Assembly: GCF_030731045.1 (NCBI RefSeq)
Contig: NZ_JAVALS010000013.1
Coordinates: 1 to 64,000, forward strand
Length of the DNA: 64,000 nucleotides
Direction: 5' to 3'
DNA from: Arthrobacter horti
Lineage (GTDB): Bacteria > Actinomycetota > Actinomycetes > Actinomycetales > Micrococcaceae
In this document: one piece after another, positions 8,824 to 17,444 of the stretch
How positions within the stretch are numbered: the stretch's first letter is position 1
Layout: each line of letters starts with the position of its first letter
Translations under genes and position numbers: made by a program
The notes under the pieces: model-generated
Seen by the model: only the letters and a program-made list of their open reading frames with translations
Told to the model about the DNA's origin: nothing
Database searches by the model: none

Positions 8824-8837
8824 CCACCGCACGGTGG
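8824..8837. promoter_or_regulatory. Operator-like palindrome 2 before lacI
   Basis: CCACCGCACGGTGG differs from the palindrome at 8783-8796 by one base. It lies between the stop of the binding-protein gene (8847) and the lacI promoter region. Confidence 0.45.
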
Positions 8838-8846
8838 TCCCCGCGC

Positions 8847-10502
8847 CTACTGCCGGAAGACCGGCACATCGGAGGACAGCTGCGACTGGTATTCGTCGCG
8901 GATCTTGCTGCCACCGGCGTTCTTCCACCGGGTGACGGCGTCCTTGAGCTCGCCCACCGGCGCGCGGCCGGTGATGATGTCCACCACCTTGTCCCGGAAC
9001 TGCTTGGTGATCTTGGCACCCAGCTTCGCGTTGGTGTCCGAGTACGTCCCGTTCGTCGGGTTGCGCCAGGCGAGCTCCAGGAGCTTCTTCTGCTGCTGGT
9101 TGATGTACTTGGTGTCCTGGTCATAGCCCGGGTTGAAGATCACGTTCTCCGGGCTGGACATGATGTTCAGTGCGGAGGCCAGGCCGGGGATGTCGGTGGC
9201 TCCGGTGGCGGTGAACGCCGGATTGCCCTGGGCGTCCACGGTGTAGTCCTGGCCCTCGGTGCCGAAGTTCTTCTGCATGTACTCCACGGTGCCGAACGGC
9301 GCGGACAGGTAATTGATGAGGGCCAGGAGCTCCCGGATCCTCCCCTCGTCCGTCTTCTTGAAGGGAGTGAATCCGACCGTGCCGTAGCCCATGTCGTAAG
9401 TGGGCTTGACCTTGCCGTCTGCGCTGAACGGGACCAGGATGTCGAAGGCCTGGTCCTTGTTGAAGGCCCGGTACGCCTTGAGGTCGTGCGGGCCGACCAG
9501 AACCTGGGCGGCCACGCTGCCATTTGCCACGCGGTTGCGGATGTCAGGGACGTTGACGTCCGGGTAGAAGACCCCGGCGGCGAACATCTTGGCCATGAAC
9601 TCCACTCCGGCCGCGTACTCATCCGTTTCGAAGATGTACGTCAGGCTCCGGTCCTTGTTGACGGCCCAGCCGTTCGGGGCGCCGTACCATTCGGTGACCA
9701 TGTGGAGCATGTTCACGTAGGCGGGTTCCAGGGCGTACTTCTTCTCGGCCGGGCGGGTCAGTTCCTTGGCCTTGGCCAGGAACTCGTCCGCGCTGGCGGC
9801 GGTCAGGCCGCCCACCGTGTCCCAGACGTCGTGCCGGCCGGACATGATCTGGCCGAACGGGGTGCTGGGGATCGGCGCGCCCCAGATCTTGCCGTTGACC
9901 ACGGCCGTCTTCCAGGAGTCCGGCTTGAGGGCGGCCAGGTTGGGGTACTCCAGGACCGCGTCGCCGGAGAGGTACTTGGTGAGGTCCTGGAACTTGGCCT
10001 CCAGCATGGGGCCGACGTTCGGAATGCCCTGGTTCGGCGGGACCCACATCATGTCCGGAAGGTCGTCGCTGGCCAGGACGGTGGCGAACTTGGCCGGGTA
10101 GCCGTCCCCGATGTCTTCGGCGATCTGGAGGTTCAGTTCACCGCCCAGGGCCTGGTTGAGGCGCTGCCAGAAGGCGTTGTCCTTCATGCCCGGGCTCATG
10201 GTCTCGAACGTCTCGGTGAGGCCCGTGACCTTGCCGGTCAGGGGCTTGTCCTTGACGGAGACCACCGGCTTGGGGAGCTTGAAGAACGCGGCCTGCAGGC
10301 CCTTGGCGTCACCGGCGAGATCCGGGGTGACGCCCGTGAATTCCTTGTACGTGGGGAGCTTGACGCCGGCGGAGGCGGCCGCGCCGCCGCTTCCGCCGGC
10401 GCTGCCGCCGCCACAGGCGGACAGGCCCACCGTGGCGACGGCCAGGCCTGCCAGGCCCAGGAAGCCACGGCGGCTGACGCCGGAGGATGAGAGGGTGCTC
10501 AT
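8847..10502 (-). CDS. Carbohydrate ABC importer, extracellular binding lipoprotein
   Basis: A 551-residue family 1 solute-binding protein. The N terminus has a twin-arginine motif (VSRRGFLGLAGLA) and a lipobox ending at Cys30 (GLSAC), so it is probably a Tat-exported lipoprotein. The large size and neighbours match LipO/LplA-type proteins of CUT1 oligosaccharide importers. I chose the ATG at 10502, seven bases after GAAAGG; the frame stays open far upstream, but that stretch overlaps the permease gene and lacks family sequence. It is the last gene of the importer operon, 29 bases after the second permease. Confidence 0.9.
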   Translation of the reverse strand: MSTLSSSGVSRRGFLGLAGLAVATVGLSACGGGSAGGSGGAAASAGVKLPTYKEFTGVTPDLAGDAKGLQAAFFKLPKPVVSVKDKPLTGKVTGLTETFETMSPGMKDNAFWQRLNQALGGELNLQIAEDIGDGYPAKFATVLASDDLPDMMWVPPNQGIPNVGPMLEAKFQDLTKYLSGDAVLEYPNLAALKPDSWKTAVVNGKIWGAPIPSTPFGQIMSGRHDVWDTVGGLTAASADEFLAKAKELTRPAEKKYALEPAYVNMLHMVTEWYGAPNGWAVNKDRSLTYIFETDEYAAGVEFMAKMFAAGVFYPDVNVPDIRNRVANGSVAAQVLVGPHDLKAYRAFNKDQAFDILVPFSADGKVKPTYDMGYGTVGFTPFKKTDEGRIRELLALINYLSAPFGTVEYMQKNFGTEGQDYTVDAQGNPAFTATGATDIPGLASALNIMSSPENVIFNPGYDQDTKYINQQQKKLLELAWRNPTNGTYSDTNAKLGAKITKQFRDKVVDIITGRAPVGELKDAVTRWKNAGGSKIRDEYQSQLSSDVPVFRQ

Positions 10503-10531
10503 AGGGGTGCCTTTCGTAGGAGGAGCGGGTG

Positions 10532-11518
10532 TCAGCCCTTCACCGCGCCCGTGAGGACGCCCTTGGTGAAGTGCTTCTGGAGGAACGGGTAGACCAGGAG
10601 GATCGGGACCAGGGCCACGACCACCACGGCCATCTGGATGGACTGGCTCGGCGGGACACTGGAGACACCCAGGCCGTCCGCCGCGCCGGAGCCCTGCACC
10701 ACGAAGTTGCGCAGGAGCAGCTGGATGGGCCACTTGGCGTGGTCGTTGATGTACAGCAGGGCGTTGAAGAAGGAGTTCCAGAACGCCACCGCGTAGAACA
10801 GGCCGACGACGGCGATCACCGCCTTGGACAGCGGCAGCACGATGCGCCACAGGATCTGCCAGTCGCTGGCGCCGTCGATGCGCGCGCTCTCGATGAGCTC
10901 GGCAGGGATGTTCATGAAGAACGAACGCATCACCACGAAGTTGAAGGCGCCGAAGATGCCCGGGAGGATGAGCGACCACAGGGAGTCCAGCAGGCCCAGC
11001 TGCCGGATCATGAGGAAGCTGGGGATCAGGCCCGGCGCGAACAGGAGCGTGAACAGGACCGCCAGGATGACGGGCCGGCCGAACAGCACGGGGCGGCTGG
11101 TGGCATAGGCCATGGTGATGGTGACGAAGAGCGCCAGGACGGTGCCGATGATCGTGATGAAGGCGCTCACGCCGAGGGAGCTGATCACCATGGGACCGGC
11201 GAAGATCGTCTCGTAGGCCTTGAACGTGGGCCGCTCGGGCCAGAGGACGAAGCCGCCGGCCTGGGCGAGCTGCCGGTCATCCGCCAGGGAGGTGGAGACC
11301 ACCAGGAGGATCGGCACCAGGATGGATGCGCTGAACAGGACCAGGATGACGGCCTTGACGCTCTGATAGAGCGCGGAGGGGCGTTCCTTCCAGGCCGGCC
11401 GCTGGGAGTCTCGCATGACGGCGGCCCTCCCCCGGGCGCTGCGACGTGCGCTCAGGCTGCCGTCCGGACGGCCGCCGGTGGCCGACGTCGTCGTCGTTTC
11501 AGTGGTGAGGGTGCTCAT
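10532..11518 (-). CDS. Carbohydrate ABC importer permease (LplC/MalG type)
   Basis: A 328-residue inner-membrane protein with six predicted helices, the first at VKAVILVLFSASILVPILLV. The EAA loop that contacts the ATPase is in AELIESARIDGASDWQILWRI. An unusually long, Thr/Ser/Arg-rich cytoplasmic N terminus of about 50 residues precedes helix 1. The ATG at 11518 overlaps the TGA of the preceding permease by one base (TGATG), indicating translational coupling. No ATPase gene is nearby; such systems usually borrow a shared MsiK/MsmK-type ATPase encoded elsewhere. Confidence 0.9.
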   Translation of the reverse strand: MSTLTTETTTTSATGGRPDGSLSARRSARGRAAVMRDSQRPAWKERPSALYQSVKAVILVLFSASILVPILLVVSTSLADDRQLAQAGGFVLWPERPTFKAYETIFAGPMVISSLGVSAFITIIGTVLALFVTITMAYATSRPVLFGRPVILAVLFTLLFAPGLIPSFLMIRQLGLLDSLWSLILPGIFGAFNFVVMRSFFMNIPAELIESARIDGASDWQILWRIVLPLSKAVIAVVGLFYAVAFWNSFFNALLYINDHAKWPIQLLLRNFVVQGSGAADGLGVSSVPPSQSIQMAVVVVALVPILLVYPFLQKHFTKGVLTGAVKG

Positions 11519-12495
11519 CAGCGGACCTTCCTGGCGAAGATCCCGTCCTCGCCGAACTTGTGGGCCAGGGCGTTGGCGGCCCAGATGAGGACCAGACTGA
11601 CCACGCCCTTGGCGAGGCCGGCCGCGGCGCCGGAGCTCCAGCCGCCGCCCACCACGCCGGTGTAGTAGGTGAAGGTGTCCAGCACTTCGGCGGCGCCCGC
11701 GCCGACGGCGTCGCGCTGGAGGATGAACTGCTCGAAGCCCACCGAGAGGATGTCCCCGATCCGCAGGATGAGCAGCAGGATGATCACGGGCCGCAGGCCT
11801 GGCAGGGTGATGTGCCACATGCGGCGCCAGCGGCCGGCGCCGTCGGCGGCCGCCGCCTCATAGAGGGAGACGTCGATGCTGGCCAGGGCGGCCAGGAAGA
11901 TGATCATGGCCCAGCCGGCGTCCTTCCAGATCATCTGGGCCACCACCAGGACGGGGAAGGTGTCCGGGTTGGTCATGAACGGGATGGCGTCCAGGCCGAA
12001 CTGGCGCAGGGTGTTGTTGATGAAACCGGCGCCGCCGAGCATCTGCTGGAAGAGGGCGATGACCAGGACCCAGGAGAGGAAGTGCGGCAGGTACGCGATG
12101 CTCTGGAAGATCCGGCGGATGCGCATGCTCATGAGCGAATCGACGATCAGCGCCAGGACCAGCGGCACCGGGAAGAGGAACACCAGCTGCCAGGCCGCCA
12201 GGTAGAGCGTGTTCCAGAGGGCGTGGAGGAAGTCCGGGTTGCTGAACAGGTCAACGAAGTTCTGCCAGCCGGCCCACTCGCTGTCCTTGATGCCCAGGAA
12301 CGGCTGGTAGTCCTGGAAGGCGATGACGTTGCCCAGAATGGGGAGGTAGAAGAACAGCAGCAGGAACAGGATGCCGGGCACCATCATGAGCAGCATCTGG
12401 CGGTCCTGCTTCAGCTGGACACGGAAGGGCTTCTTGTCGCTACGGGCGGAGGCCGACGGCGACGGCGGCCTCTTGCGCTGGGCGGTGAGTGTCAT
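11518..12495 (-). CDS. Carbohydrate ABC importer permease (LplB/UgpA type)
   Basis: First gene of the importer operon, 325 residues. Helix 1 is MLLMMVPGILFLLLFFYLPI, and the EAA loop is VSLYEAAAADGAGRWRRMWHI. The start at 12495 has GGAG five bases upstream; the open frame could reach 12537, but with no ribosome binding site. A promoter with two LacI-type operators lies 50-110 bases upstream. It pairs with the MalG-type permease to form the channel. Confidence 0.9.
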   Translation of the reverse strand: MTLTAQRKRPPSPSASARSDKKPFRVQLKQDRQMLLMMVPGILFLLLFFYLPILGNVIAFQDYQPFLGIKDSEWAGWQNFVDLFSNPDFLHALWNTLYLAAWQLVFLFPVPLVLALIVDSLMSMRIRRIFQSIAYLPHFLSWVLVIALFQQMLGGAGFINNTLRQFGLDAIPFMTNPDTFPVLVVAQMIWKDAGWAMIIFLAALASIDVSLYEAAAADGAGRWRRMWHITLPGLRPVIILLLILRIGDILSVGFEQFILQRDAVGAGAAEVLDTFTYYTGVVGGGWSSGAAAGLAKGVVSLVLIWAANALAHKFGEDGIFARKVR

Positions 12496-12543
12496 GGGAT
12501 CTCCGAGGGTCAACGGCCGTTCGGCCTGCGCTCTCACGTTGAG

Positions 12544-12571
12544 TTAATCGATTAAGTTCTTAATCGATTAA
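12544..12571. promoter_or_regulatory. Two LacI-type operators of the sugar importer operon
   Basis: The perfect palindrome TTAATCGATTAA occurs twice (12544-12555 and 12560-12571), centres 16 bases apart. It fits the LacI-family consensus AAnCGnTT with a central CG. Both lie directly after the -10 box of the operon promoter, so binding would cover the transcription start. Confidence 0.7.
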
Positions 12572-12574
12572 CCG

Positions 12575-12603
12575 ATCGTATGTGACGCGGGTCTCATGCG
12601 CAA
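12575..12603 (-). promoter_or_regulatory. Promoter of the sugar importer operon
   Basis: On the minus strand, TTGCGC (12603-12598) and TACGAT (12580-12575) are separated by exactly 17 bases, matching a housekeeping sigma promoter. Transcription would begin near 12568, inside the paired operators. Confidence 0.6.
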
Positions 12604-12630
12604 GAGCGGATGTGAGCATGCCATACCGGG

Positions 12631-12693
12631 CGTTGAGTGCTCAGTAGTGGCGGCTTGCCGGCGGGATATCCCGCCACAAGTGAGCACTCAGCG
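12631..12693 (-). repeat. Intergenic palindrome, family A copy 2
   Basis: Arms 12631-12653 and 12671-12693 are 23 bases with three mismatches around a 17-base loop. The two arms are the same two variants seen in copy 1 (7634-7696) but in swapped positions. It starts eight bases after the flavoprotein stop and probably works as its terminator. Confidence 0.8.
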
Positions 12694-12701
12694 GGACAGC
12701 G

Positions 12702-14387
12702 CTACAGCCTCCCGGCCAGATCCCGTCCGGCCTTCAGGCCCGTGAAGATGCAGCCGCCCAGGAAGGTCCCCTCAAGGGCCTTGTAGCCATGCACACCCCC
12801 GCCGCCGAATCCCGCGGCCTCACCCACAGCGTAGAGCCCGGGTACGGGGTGGCCGTCGGCGTCGAGCGCGCGGCTGGCGAGATCCGTCTGCAGCCCACCC
12901 AGGCTCTTGCGGGTCAGGACGTGCAGCTTCACGGCCACCAGTCCCTTGGCCGGGTGCCCGGACTCGTCCAGGAACTCATGCGGCCGGGCCACCCGCATGA
13001 ACCGGTCCCCCAGGTACCGCCGGGCGTTGTGCACGCTCTGCGCCTGCGGGTCCTTGGAGAACGGGTTGCGGAACTCGGCGTCGCGCAGCCTGATCGCCTC
13101 CAGCACGGTCCGTTCGTCCAGTTCGGCCCCCGGTGCCAGGCGGTTCATGCCCCGCACCAGAGCCGCCACCGAGTCCGCGGACACGAAGTCCGGCCCATGG
13201 TCCACGAAGGCCTGCACCGGACCCGGCACGCCTCCACCCAGCCGCGAGCTCAGCACGGCCAGACGGTCCCGCCCGGTGATGTCCGGATTCTGCTCCGATC
13301 CGGACAAGGCGAACTCCTTCGCCAGAACGGCGCGGCTGACGATGAACCAGGAGTGGTCGTGCTCCACCAGCTCAGGCGTGGCCCGCAGGATCTTGAGCGT
13401 CCCGAGCGTGTCATGCCCGGGCAGCCCCGGAACCGGCAGCCGACGGCCCAGCGCATCGAGCCACAGGGGTGATGGCCCGGGCAGGATGCGGATCCCGTGC
13501 TGCGGCCACACCGGGGCCCAGTTCCTGATCCCCTCCGTGTAGTGCCACATCCGGTCCCGGTTGACCAGCCGGGCGCCCGCCGCCTCCGCGGGGGCGAGCA
13601 TGCTGCCGTCCACATACGCGGGCACACCGGAGAGCATCTCCCGCGGCGGCGTGCCCAGCCGTGCCGGCCAGAACCTGCGCACCATCTCGTGATTGCCGCC
13701 GATCCCGCCGCTCGCGAGCACCACCGCCTGCGCCCTCAGCTCGAAGGTCCCCACCGCCTCGTGCCGGGTCGCCGCACCCCGCGGCCTGTCGTCGTCGTTC
13801 AGCACATCGCCGTGGACGCCGACGACGACGCCCGCCTCCGTGAGCAGGCCGCGCACCGCGTGCCGGTGGCGGAAGCCGAGCGAGCCGGCGTCGGAGGCCG
13901 CCAGGGCGGCGTCGGCAAAGGGCTTCACGACGCCGGTCCCGGTGCCCCAGGCCACATGGAACCGGGGCACGGAGTTACCGTGGCCACCCACCAGGCCGTC
14001 ACCGCGTTCCGCCCAGCCGACCACCGGGGTCAGCTCGATTCCCACGGTTTTCAACCAGACGTGCTTCTCGGCCGTGGCGAACTCGACGTACGCGCGGCCC
14101 CAGCGCTCCGCCCAGGCGTCCTGATCCCCCGGACCGTCCAGACGGTCCCAGCCGGCGCTGCCCTGCCAGTCCCGCCAGGCCAGGTCGAACGAGTCCTTGA
14201 CCCGCAGGCGCCGTTGCTCGGGGCTGTCCACCAGGAAGAGGCCGCCGAAGGACCACCAGGCCTGACCGCCCAGATCCTGCGGCCCCTGCTGGTCCACGAT
14301 GATCACGCGTTTCCCCGCCCGGACCAGCTCGCGGGCTGCGACCAGCCCGGACAGTCCGTGCCCCACCACGATCACGTCAGCGTCCAT
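12702..14387 (-). CDS. FAD-binding dehydrogenase (fumarate reductase/3-ketosteroid dehydrogenase-like flavoprotein)
   Basis: A 561-residue cytoplasmic flavoprotein. The N-terminal dinucleotide fold is VIVVGHGLSGLVAARELV (Gly9, Gly11, Gly14) ending in IIVD. The C-terminal FAD motif is GLYAVGEAAGFGGGGVHGYKALEG, as in the succinate dehydrogenase/KstD superfamily. The family is annotated only as FAD-binding dehydrogenase, and the substrate is unknown. It stands alone between two hairpins. The ATG at 14387 opens the conserved FAD fold immediately, which fixes the start. Confidence 0.87.
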   Translation of the reverse strand: MDADVIVVGHGLSGLVAARELVRAGKRVIIVDQQGPQDLGGQAWWSFGGLFLVDSPEQRRLRVKDSFDLAWRDWQGSAGWDRLDGPGDQDAWAERWGRAYVEFATAEKHVWLKTVGIELTPVVGWAERGDGLVGGHGNSVPRFHVAWGTGTGVVKPFADAALAASDAGSLGFRHRHAVRGLLTEAGVVVGVHGDVLNDDDRPRGAATRHEAVGTFELRAQAVVLASGGIGGNHEMVRRFWPARLGTPPREMLSGVPAYVDGSMLAPAEAAGARLVNRDRMWHYTEGIRNWAPVWPQHGIRILPGPSPLWLDALGRRLPVPGLPGHDTLGTLKILRATPELVEHDHSWFIVSRAVLAKEFALSGSEQNPDITGRDRLAVLSSRLGGGVPGPVQAFVDHGPDFVSADSVAALVRGMNRLAPGAELDERTVLEAIRLRDAEFRNPFSKDPQAQSVHNARRYLGDRFMRVARPHEFLDESGHPAKGLVAVKLHVLTRKSLGGLQTDLASRALDADGHPVPGLYAVGEAAGFGGGGVHGYKALEGTFLGGCIFTGLKAGRDLAGRL

Positions 14388-14414
14388 GGGGGCAGTCTAC
14401 GCGGAGCACCTCCT

Positions 14415-14479
14415 CCCGCGAGAGGGCAATTGTTGCCGGCTTCACCGCCTCAGAGCGGCAACGCTTGTCCTCTCGCGGG
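14415..14479 (-). terminator. Long imperfect hairpin after the PP2C-like gene
   Basis: Arms 14415-14438 and 14456-14479 are 24 bases with three mismatches around a 17-base loop. It starts four bases after the stop of the PP2C-like gene. It has the same architecture as the other long hairpins but a different arm sequence (CCCGCGAGAGG...). Confidence 0.7.
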
Positions 14480-14483
14480 GCCG

Positions 14484-15290
14484 TCAGTCGAGGATCACGG
14501 GGCGCAGGACCAGGACCGTGGCGTCGTCCGCCACTTCGGAGATCCGGGCCTGCTCGCGGCGCAGCTCCGTCATGAGTTCCAGCGCCCCCACCGGGTCGCT
14601 CACCCGGTCCAGGAACTCCGCCGCGGAAGCGACCAGCCCCAGATCCACGGCGCGCCAGGCACCGTCGCTCGCCAGTGCCACCAGCCGGGGCCGCTCGATC
14701 CGGGTCAGATCCGCACGGTCCGCCGCCTCCGGCTCACGGCGCGCCACCCAGAGATTGCCGTCCGTATTGCGCTGTTCGCGGTCCTTGCGCAGCGCCTCCC
14801 AGCGCACTTCGTCACTGACCTCGCGATCCCCGAGGGCGGCCAGGACCTTCCGGTCCGCGAGCTCGGCGAACACCTCGGTGGTGACCCCGGCGTCGTCGCG
14901 CACCAGCACGCGGCAGTCCGCCAGGGACGCGACCTCCACGGCGTCGCCGTCGAGGTGCACCACGGACACCGCGGCGCTCGGGAAGCGGATCCGCTCGGTC
15001 CCCACGATGGGCTGCGCGACGGCGTCGATACGGCGCAGCGCGGCGGCCAGCCGTTCCTTCGCGCGGAGGGGTCCCGACATCTTCCCCGTGGCCACGCGCG
15101 CCAGGGCGGTGGACAGGGCCTGTGCCAGCCACTGCGGATCCGAGGCGGCGGGCAGGCCCAGCGGTTCCAGGAGGGACGTGGCTCCGTCGATCACCCAGGC
15201 GTCCGGCCCGGCGAAGCCGCAGCTGTCCTCCTGGGGGTGGGCGTCGCCCTCGGTCTGGACTCGGGCCACGATCTCCCAGGAATGCGTCAT
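14484..15290 (-). CDS. PP2C-like protein phosphatase
   Basis: A 268-residue protein from the ATG at 15290. Degenerate PP2C motifs appear in order: GDAHPQEDSCG near residue 15, WVIDGATS (in place of the usual DGMGG), FPSAAVSVVHLDGD, LVALASDGAWRAVD and VADDATVLVLRP, with the acidic metal-site residues retained. It may dephosphorylate a Ser/Thr protein, but the sequence is far from the classical PrpC family. Longer starts at 15299 or 15338 are possible; the last would overlap the divergent gene. A head-to-head neighbour at 15337 encodes an AlbA_2 membrane protein. Confidence 0.7.
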   Translation of the reverse strand: MTHSWEIVARVQTEGDAHPQEDSCGFAGPDAWVIDGATSLLEPLGLPAASDPQWLAQALSTALARVATGKMSGPLRAKERLAAALRRIDAVAQPIVGTERIRFPSAAVSVVHLDGDAVEVASLADCRVLVRDDAGVTTEVFAELADRKVLAALGDREVSDEVRWEALRKDREQRNTDGNLWVARREPEAADRADLTRIERPRLVALASDGAWRAVDLGLVASAAEFLDRVSDPVGALELMTELRREQARISEVADDATVLVLRPVILD

Positions 15291-15336
15291 GGGGTCCATT
15301 AAATCGGACGTCCGCCCTTGCGGTACGGTCGATCCC

Positions 15337-16203
15337 ATGCCTCAGCCGCTTTCCGAATCCATGCTGACCGCCGCACTGGTCCTGCCCCTGGGCCTGCTCA
15401 TCGCCTATGTGATCGGCCAGATCGCCCGGTGGATCGCCCGGAACTGGGTGACCATCAACACCCCCACCACCGTGGTGCTGTCCGTGGCCGGCATGTCGCT
15501 CGGGATGCTGTTCAGCACCGTGATGTTCCCGCGTTCCAAGCCCTGGAGCGTCGAGGTCCTGCTGCTGTCCATCGCGCTGACGGTGCTGCTGCTGTCGTTG
15601 TTCGCTGTGGTGGCCAAGCGCTTCCAACCGCCCAAGAAGGTGGCGGACGTCGACTCCCTCATCGCGCAGGGTGAAAGCCAGCGGGTGGAGTTCAAGTCCT
15701 CCGCCCGGTACAACCTTCACAGCAAGGTGCGGGACGAGAAGATCGAGCTGGTCATCGCCAAGACGGTGGCCGGTTTCCTCAACGCCGACGGCGGCACCCT
15801 CCTCATCGGGGTCAACGACGAAGGGCGCGTGGTGGGGCTGGCCCGGGACTTCAGCCTGATCAAGCAGGCGGATCCGGACCGCTACGAGCTGTGGCTGCGC
15901 GACTTCCTCTCCACGGTGGTGGGACAGACCACGGCAGCGCTGGCCCGCGTGGACTTCGCCCCGTACGAGGTGGACGGCGAGCAGACCTTCGTGTGCCGTG
16001 TGGTGTGCCCGCGCTCGCCCCGCCCGGTGTTCCTGGACCCGGGCAAGGGCAAGAACGACGAGTTCTGGGTCCGCAGCGGCAATTCGACCCGGCAGCTGGG
16101 TGTCCGGGACGCCTCCGACTACGTCATGTTCCAGTGGCCCCTCGGGGTGGGCCGGGCGATGACCGCCCAGCTCCGCTCCGCGGCTCGCGGCTCCGGCTGG
16201 TGA
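15337..16203 (+). CDS. Membrane protein with AlbA_2 (schlafen-type) domain
   Basis: A 288-residue protein with three predicted membrane helices (about residues 9-31, 44-65 and 71-93) followed by a cytoplasmic AlbA_2 domain. The domain shows the hallmark E-F-K-S-S (SQRVEFKSSARYN) and FLNADGGTLLIGVNDEGRVVG. This domain occurs in schlafen-like proteins and putative DNA/RNA-binding regulators; here it is membrane tethered, which is unusual. No Shine-Dalgarno is visible, and a TACGGT -10-like box lies only eight bases upstream, so the mRNA may be leaderless. It converges on the oxygenase gene at 16222. Confidence 0.8.
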   Translation: MPQPLSESMLTAALVLPLGLLIAYVIGQIARWIARNWVTINTPTTVVLSVAGMSLGMLFSTVMFPRSKPWSVEVLLLSIALTVLLLSLFAVVAKRFQPPKKVADVDSLIAQGESQRVEFKSSARYNLHSKVRDEKIELVIAKTVAGFLNADGGTLLIGVNDEGRVVGLARDFSLIKQADPDRYELWLRDFLSTVVGQTTAALARVDFAPYEVDGEQTFVCRVVCPRSPRPVFLDPGKGKNDEFWVRSGNSTRQLGVRDASDYVMFQWPLGVGRAMTAQLRSAARGSGW

Positions 16204-16221
16204 GCCGCGCCGCCTGAGGGC

Positions 16222-17232
16222 TCAGTTCAGCAGATCCGCATGCTGCGCAGCCACCACGTTCGGGTGGGCGCGCATCCGGTAGCGCAGGGCGTTGTCGCCA
16301 TAGGTCTGCAGGATCGGGCTGTTGGTCGGGTCCACGGACAGGCCGCGGGCCTTCTCCTGGAACTCGGGGTTCTCCGCCAGCTGCGGCATGGTCGCATCCA
16401 GGGCCGGGTTGTAGAAGAACGGCACGGAGATGCGGTCCGTGCCGCGCAGCGGTGAGATCACGCGGTGCAGGGTGGCCTTGAGGTAACCGTTGGTGGCCAG
16501 CTCCAGCATCTCCCCGATGTTCACCACGAACGCACCCGGAACCTGCGGCGCATCGATCCAGTCGCCGTCGTGCTCCACCTGCAGGCCTCCCTTGCCCGGC
16601 TCCACCAGCAGCAGCGTGATGACGCCGCCGTCGCGGTGCTGGCCCACGCCCTGTTTGGGGTCCGGATCGGACTCGCCCGGGTAACGGACGATCTTCAGGA
16701 CGGGGAAGGCCCGCTCCGCGAACGCCGCGTCGAAGGAGTCCTCCGGGGCGCCGAGCGAGAGGGCCAGGGCCCGCAGGAGCTCCAGGGAGATGACACTCAG
16801 ACGGTCCATCCATTCGGTGACCACGGGCCGCATCTCCGGCAGCGTCTCCGGCCACAGATTCGGGCCCTCCAGACGCCAGTAGTCCGGGATGCCCGGACCG
16901 CGCTCCACGGCGGGCCGGTCCACGCCGACGTCGATCTGCTCGCGCCAGTCCACCTCACCCGCGGTCAGCTCCCCGCCCATGCGGGTGTAGCCGCGGAACT
17001 GCGGGCTGTTGGTGTTCTCCAGGGCGAGCTTCTGCTCCTCGGGCAGCTCGAAGAAGCGCCGGGACAGATCCAGGACCGCGTCGGTGAGTTCCTGCGGCAC
17101 GCCGTGCCCGGTCAGGTACAGGAATCCGACTTCATGCATCGCGTCGCGGAGGTCATTGCGGAAACCCTCCGCCTCCTGGGGACCCGCGCTCAGGCGGGAG
17201 AAATCGAGAACGGGCAACGATTCGAGAGCCAC
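16222..17232 (-). CDS. 2-oxoglutarate/Fe(II) oxygenase, isopenicillin N synthase-like
   Basis: A 336-residue non-haem iron dioxygenase with the DIOX_N domain (FLYLTGHGVP near residue 50) and the jelly-roll core. Iron ligands are His and Asp of GQHRDGGVIT and the distal His of KATLHRVISP; the 2-oxoglutarate arginine is in RISVPFFYNP. I chose the GTG at 17232 with AGGAA seven bases upstream, which gives the usual N terminus VALESLPVLDFSRL; the open frame extends to 17286. Small-molecule hydroxylation or desaturation is expected; the substrate is unknown. Confidence 0.88.
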   Translation of the reverse strand: MALESLPVLDFSRLSAGPQEAEGFRNDLRDAMHEVGFLYLTGHGVPQELTDAVLDLSRRFFELPEEQKLALENTNSPQFRGYTRMGGELTAGEVDWREQIDVGVDRPAVERGPGIPDYWRLEGPNLWPETLPEMRPVVTEWMDRLSVISLELLRALALSLGAPEDSFDAAFAERAFPVLKIVRYPGESDPDPKQGVGQHRDGGVITLLLVEPGKGGLQVEHDGDWIDAPQVPGAFVVNIGEMLELATNGYLKATLHRVISPLRGTDRISVPFFYNPALDATMPQLAENPEFQEKARGLSVDPTNSPILQTYGDNALRYRMRAHPNVVAAQHADLLN

Positions 17233-17368
17233 TGCATTATTCCTATTCCACGAGGATTTGCAAGCCAGAGCCTGTAGTGGCACCAATGTTACGCGCGGAC
17301 GGGCCGCGACGGCAGGGCCGCTTCATGCAACGAAACGTTCGTCATCGTATTGTTCCGGAGAACAGGAA

Positions 17369-17424
17369 AGGCCCGGAATTTCCTGCCGAAGAACATGCGT
17401 TCAACGGTCGGAAACTCCGGGCCT
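17369..17424 (-). terminator. Long imperfect hairpin after gatB
   Basis: Arms 17369-17388 and 17405-17424 are 20 bases with three mismatches around a 16-base loop. It starts 20 bases after the gatB stop and ends the gatCAB operon. Confidence 0.65.
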
Positions 17425-17444
17425 CACCGAATTTCGAGGAAGAA

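Noticed and set aside
10503..10979. N-terminal extension of the sugar-binding lipoprotein
   Set aside because: Overlaps the permease gene, is Arg/Pro-rich, and lies before a clear Tat lipoprotein signal with its own ribosome binding site.
13497..15302. 601-codon plus-strand frame across the flavoprotein and PP2C-like genes
   Set aside because: Spans two minus-strand genes and a terminator; no recognisable domain.
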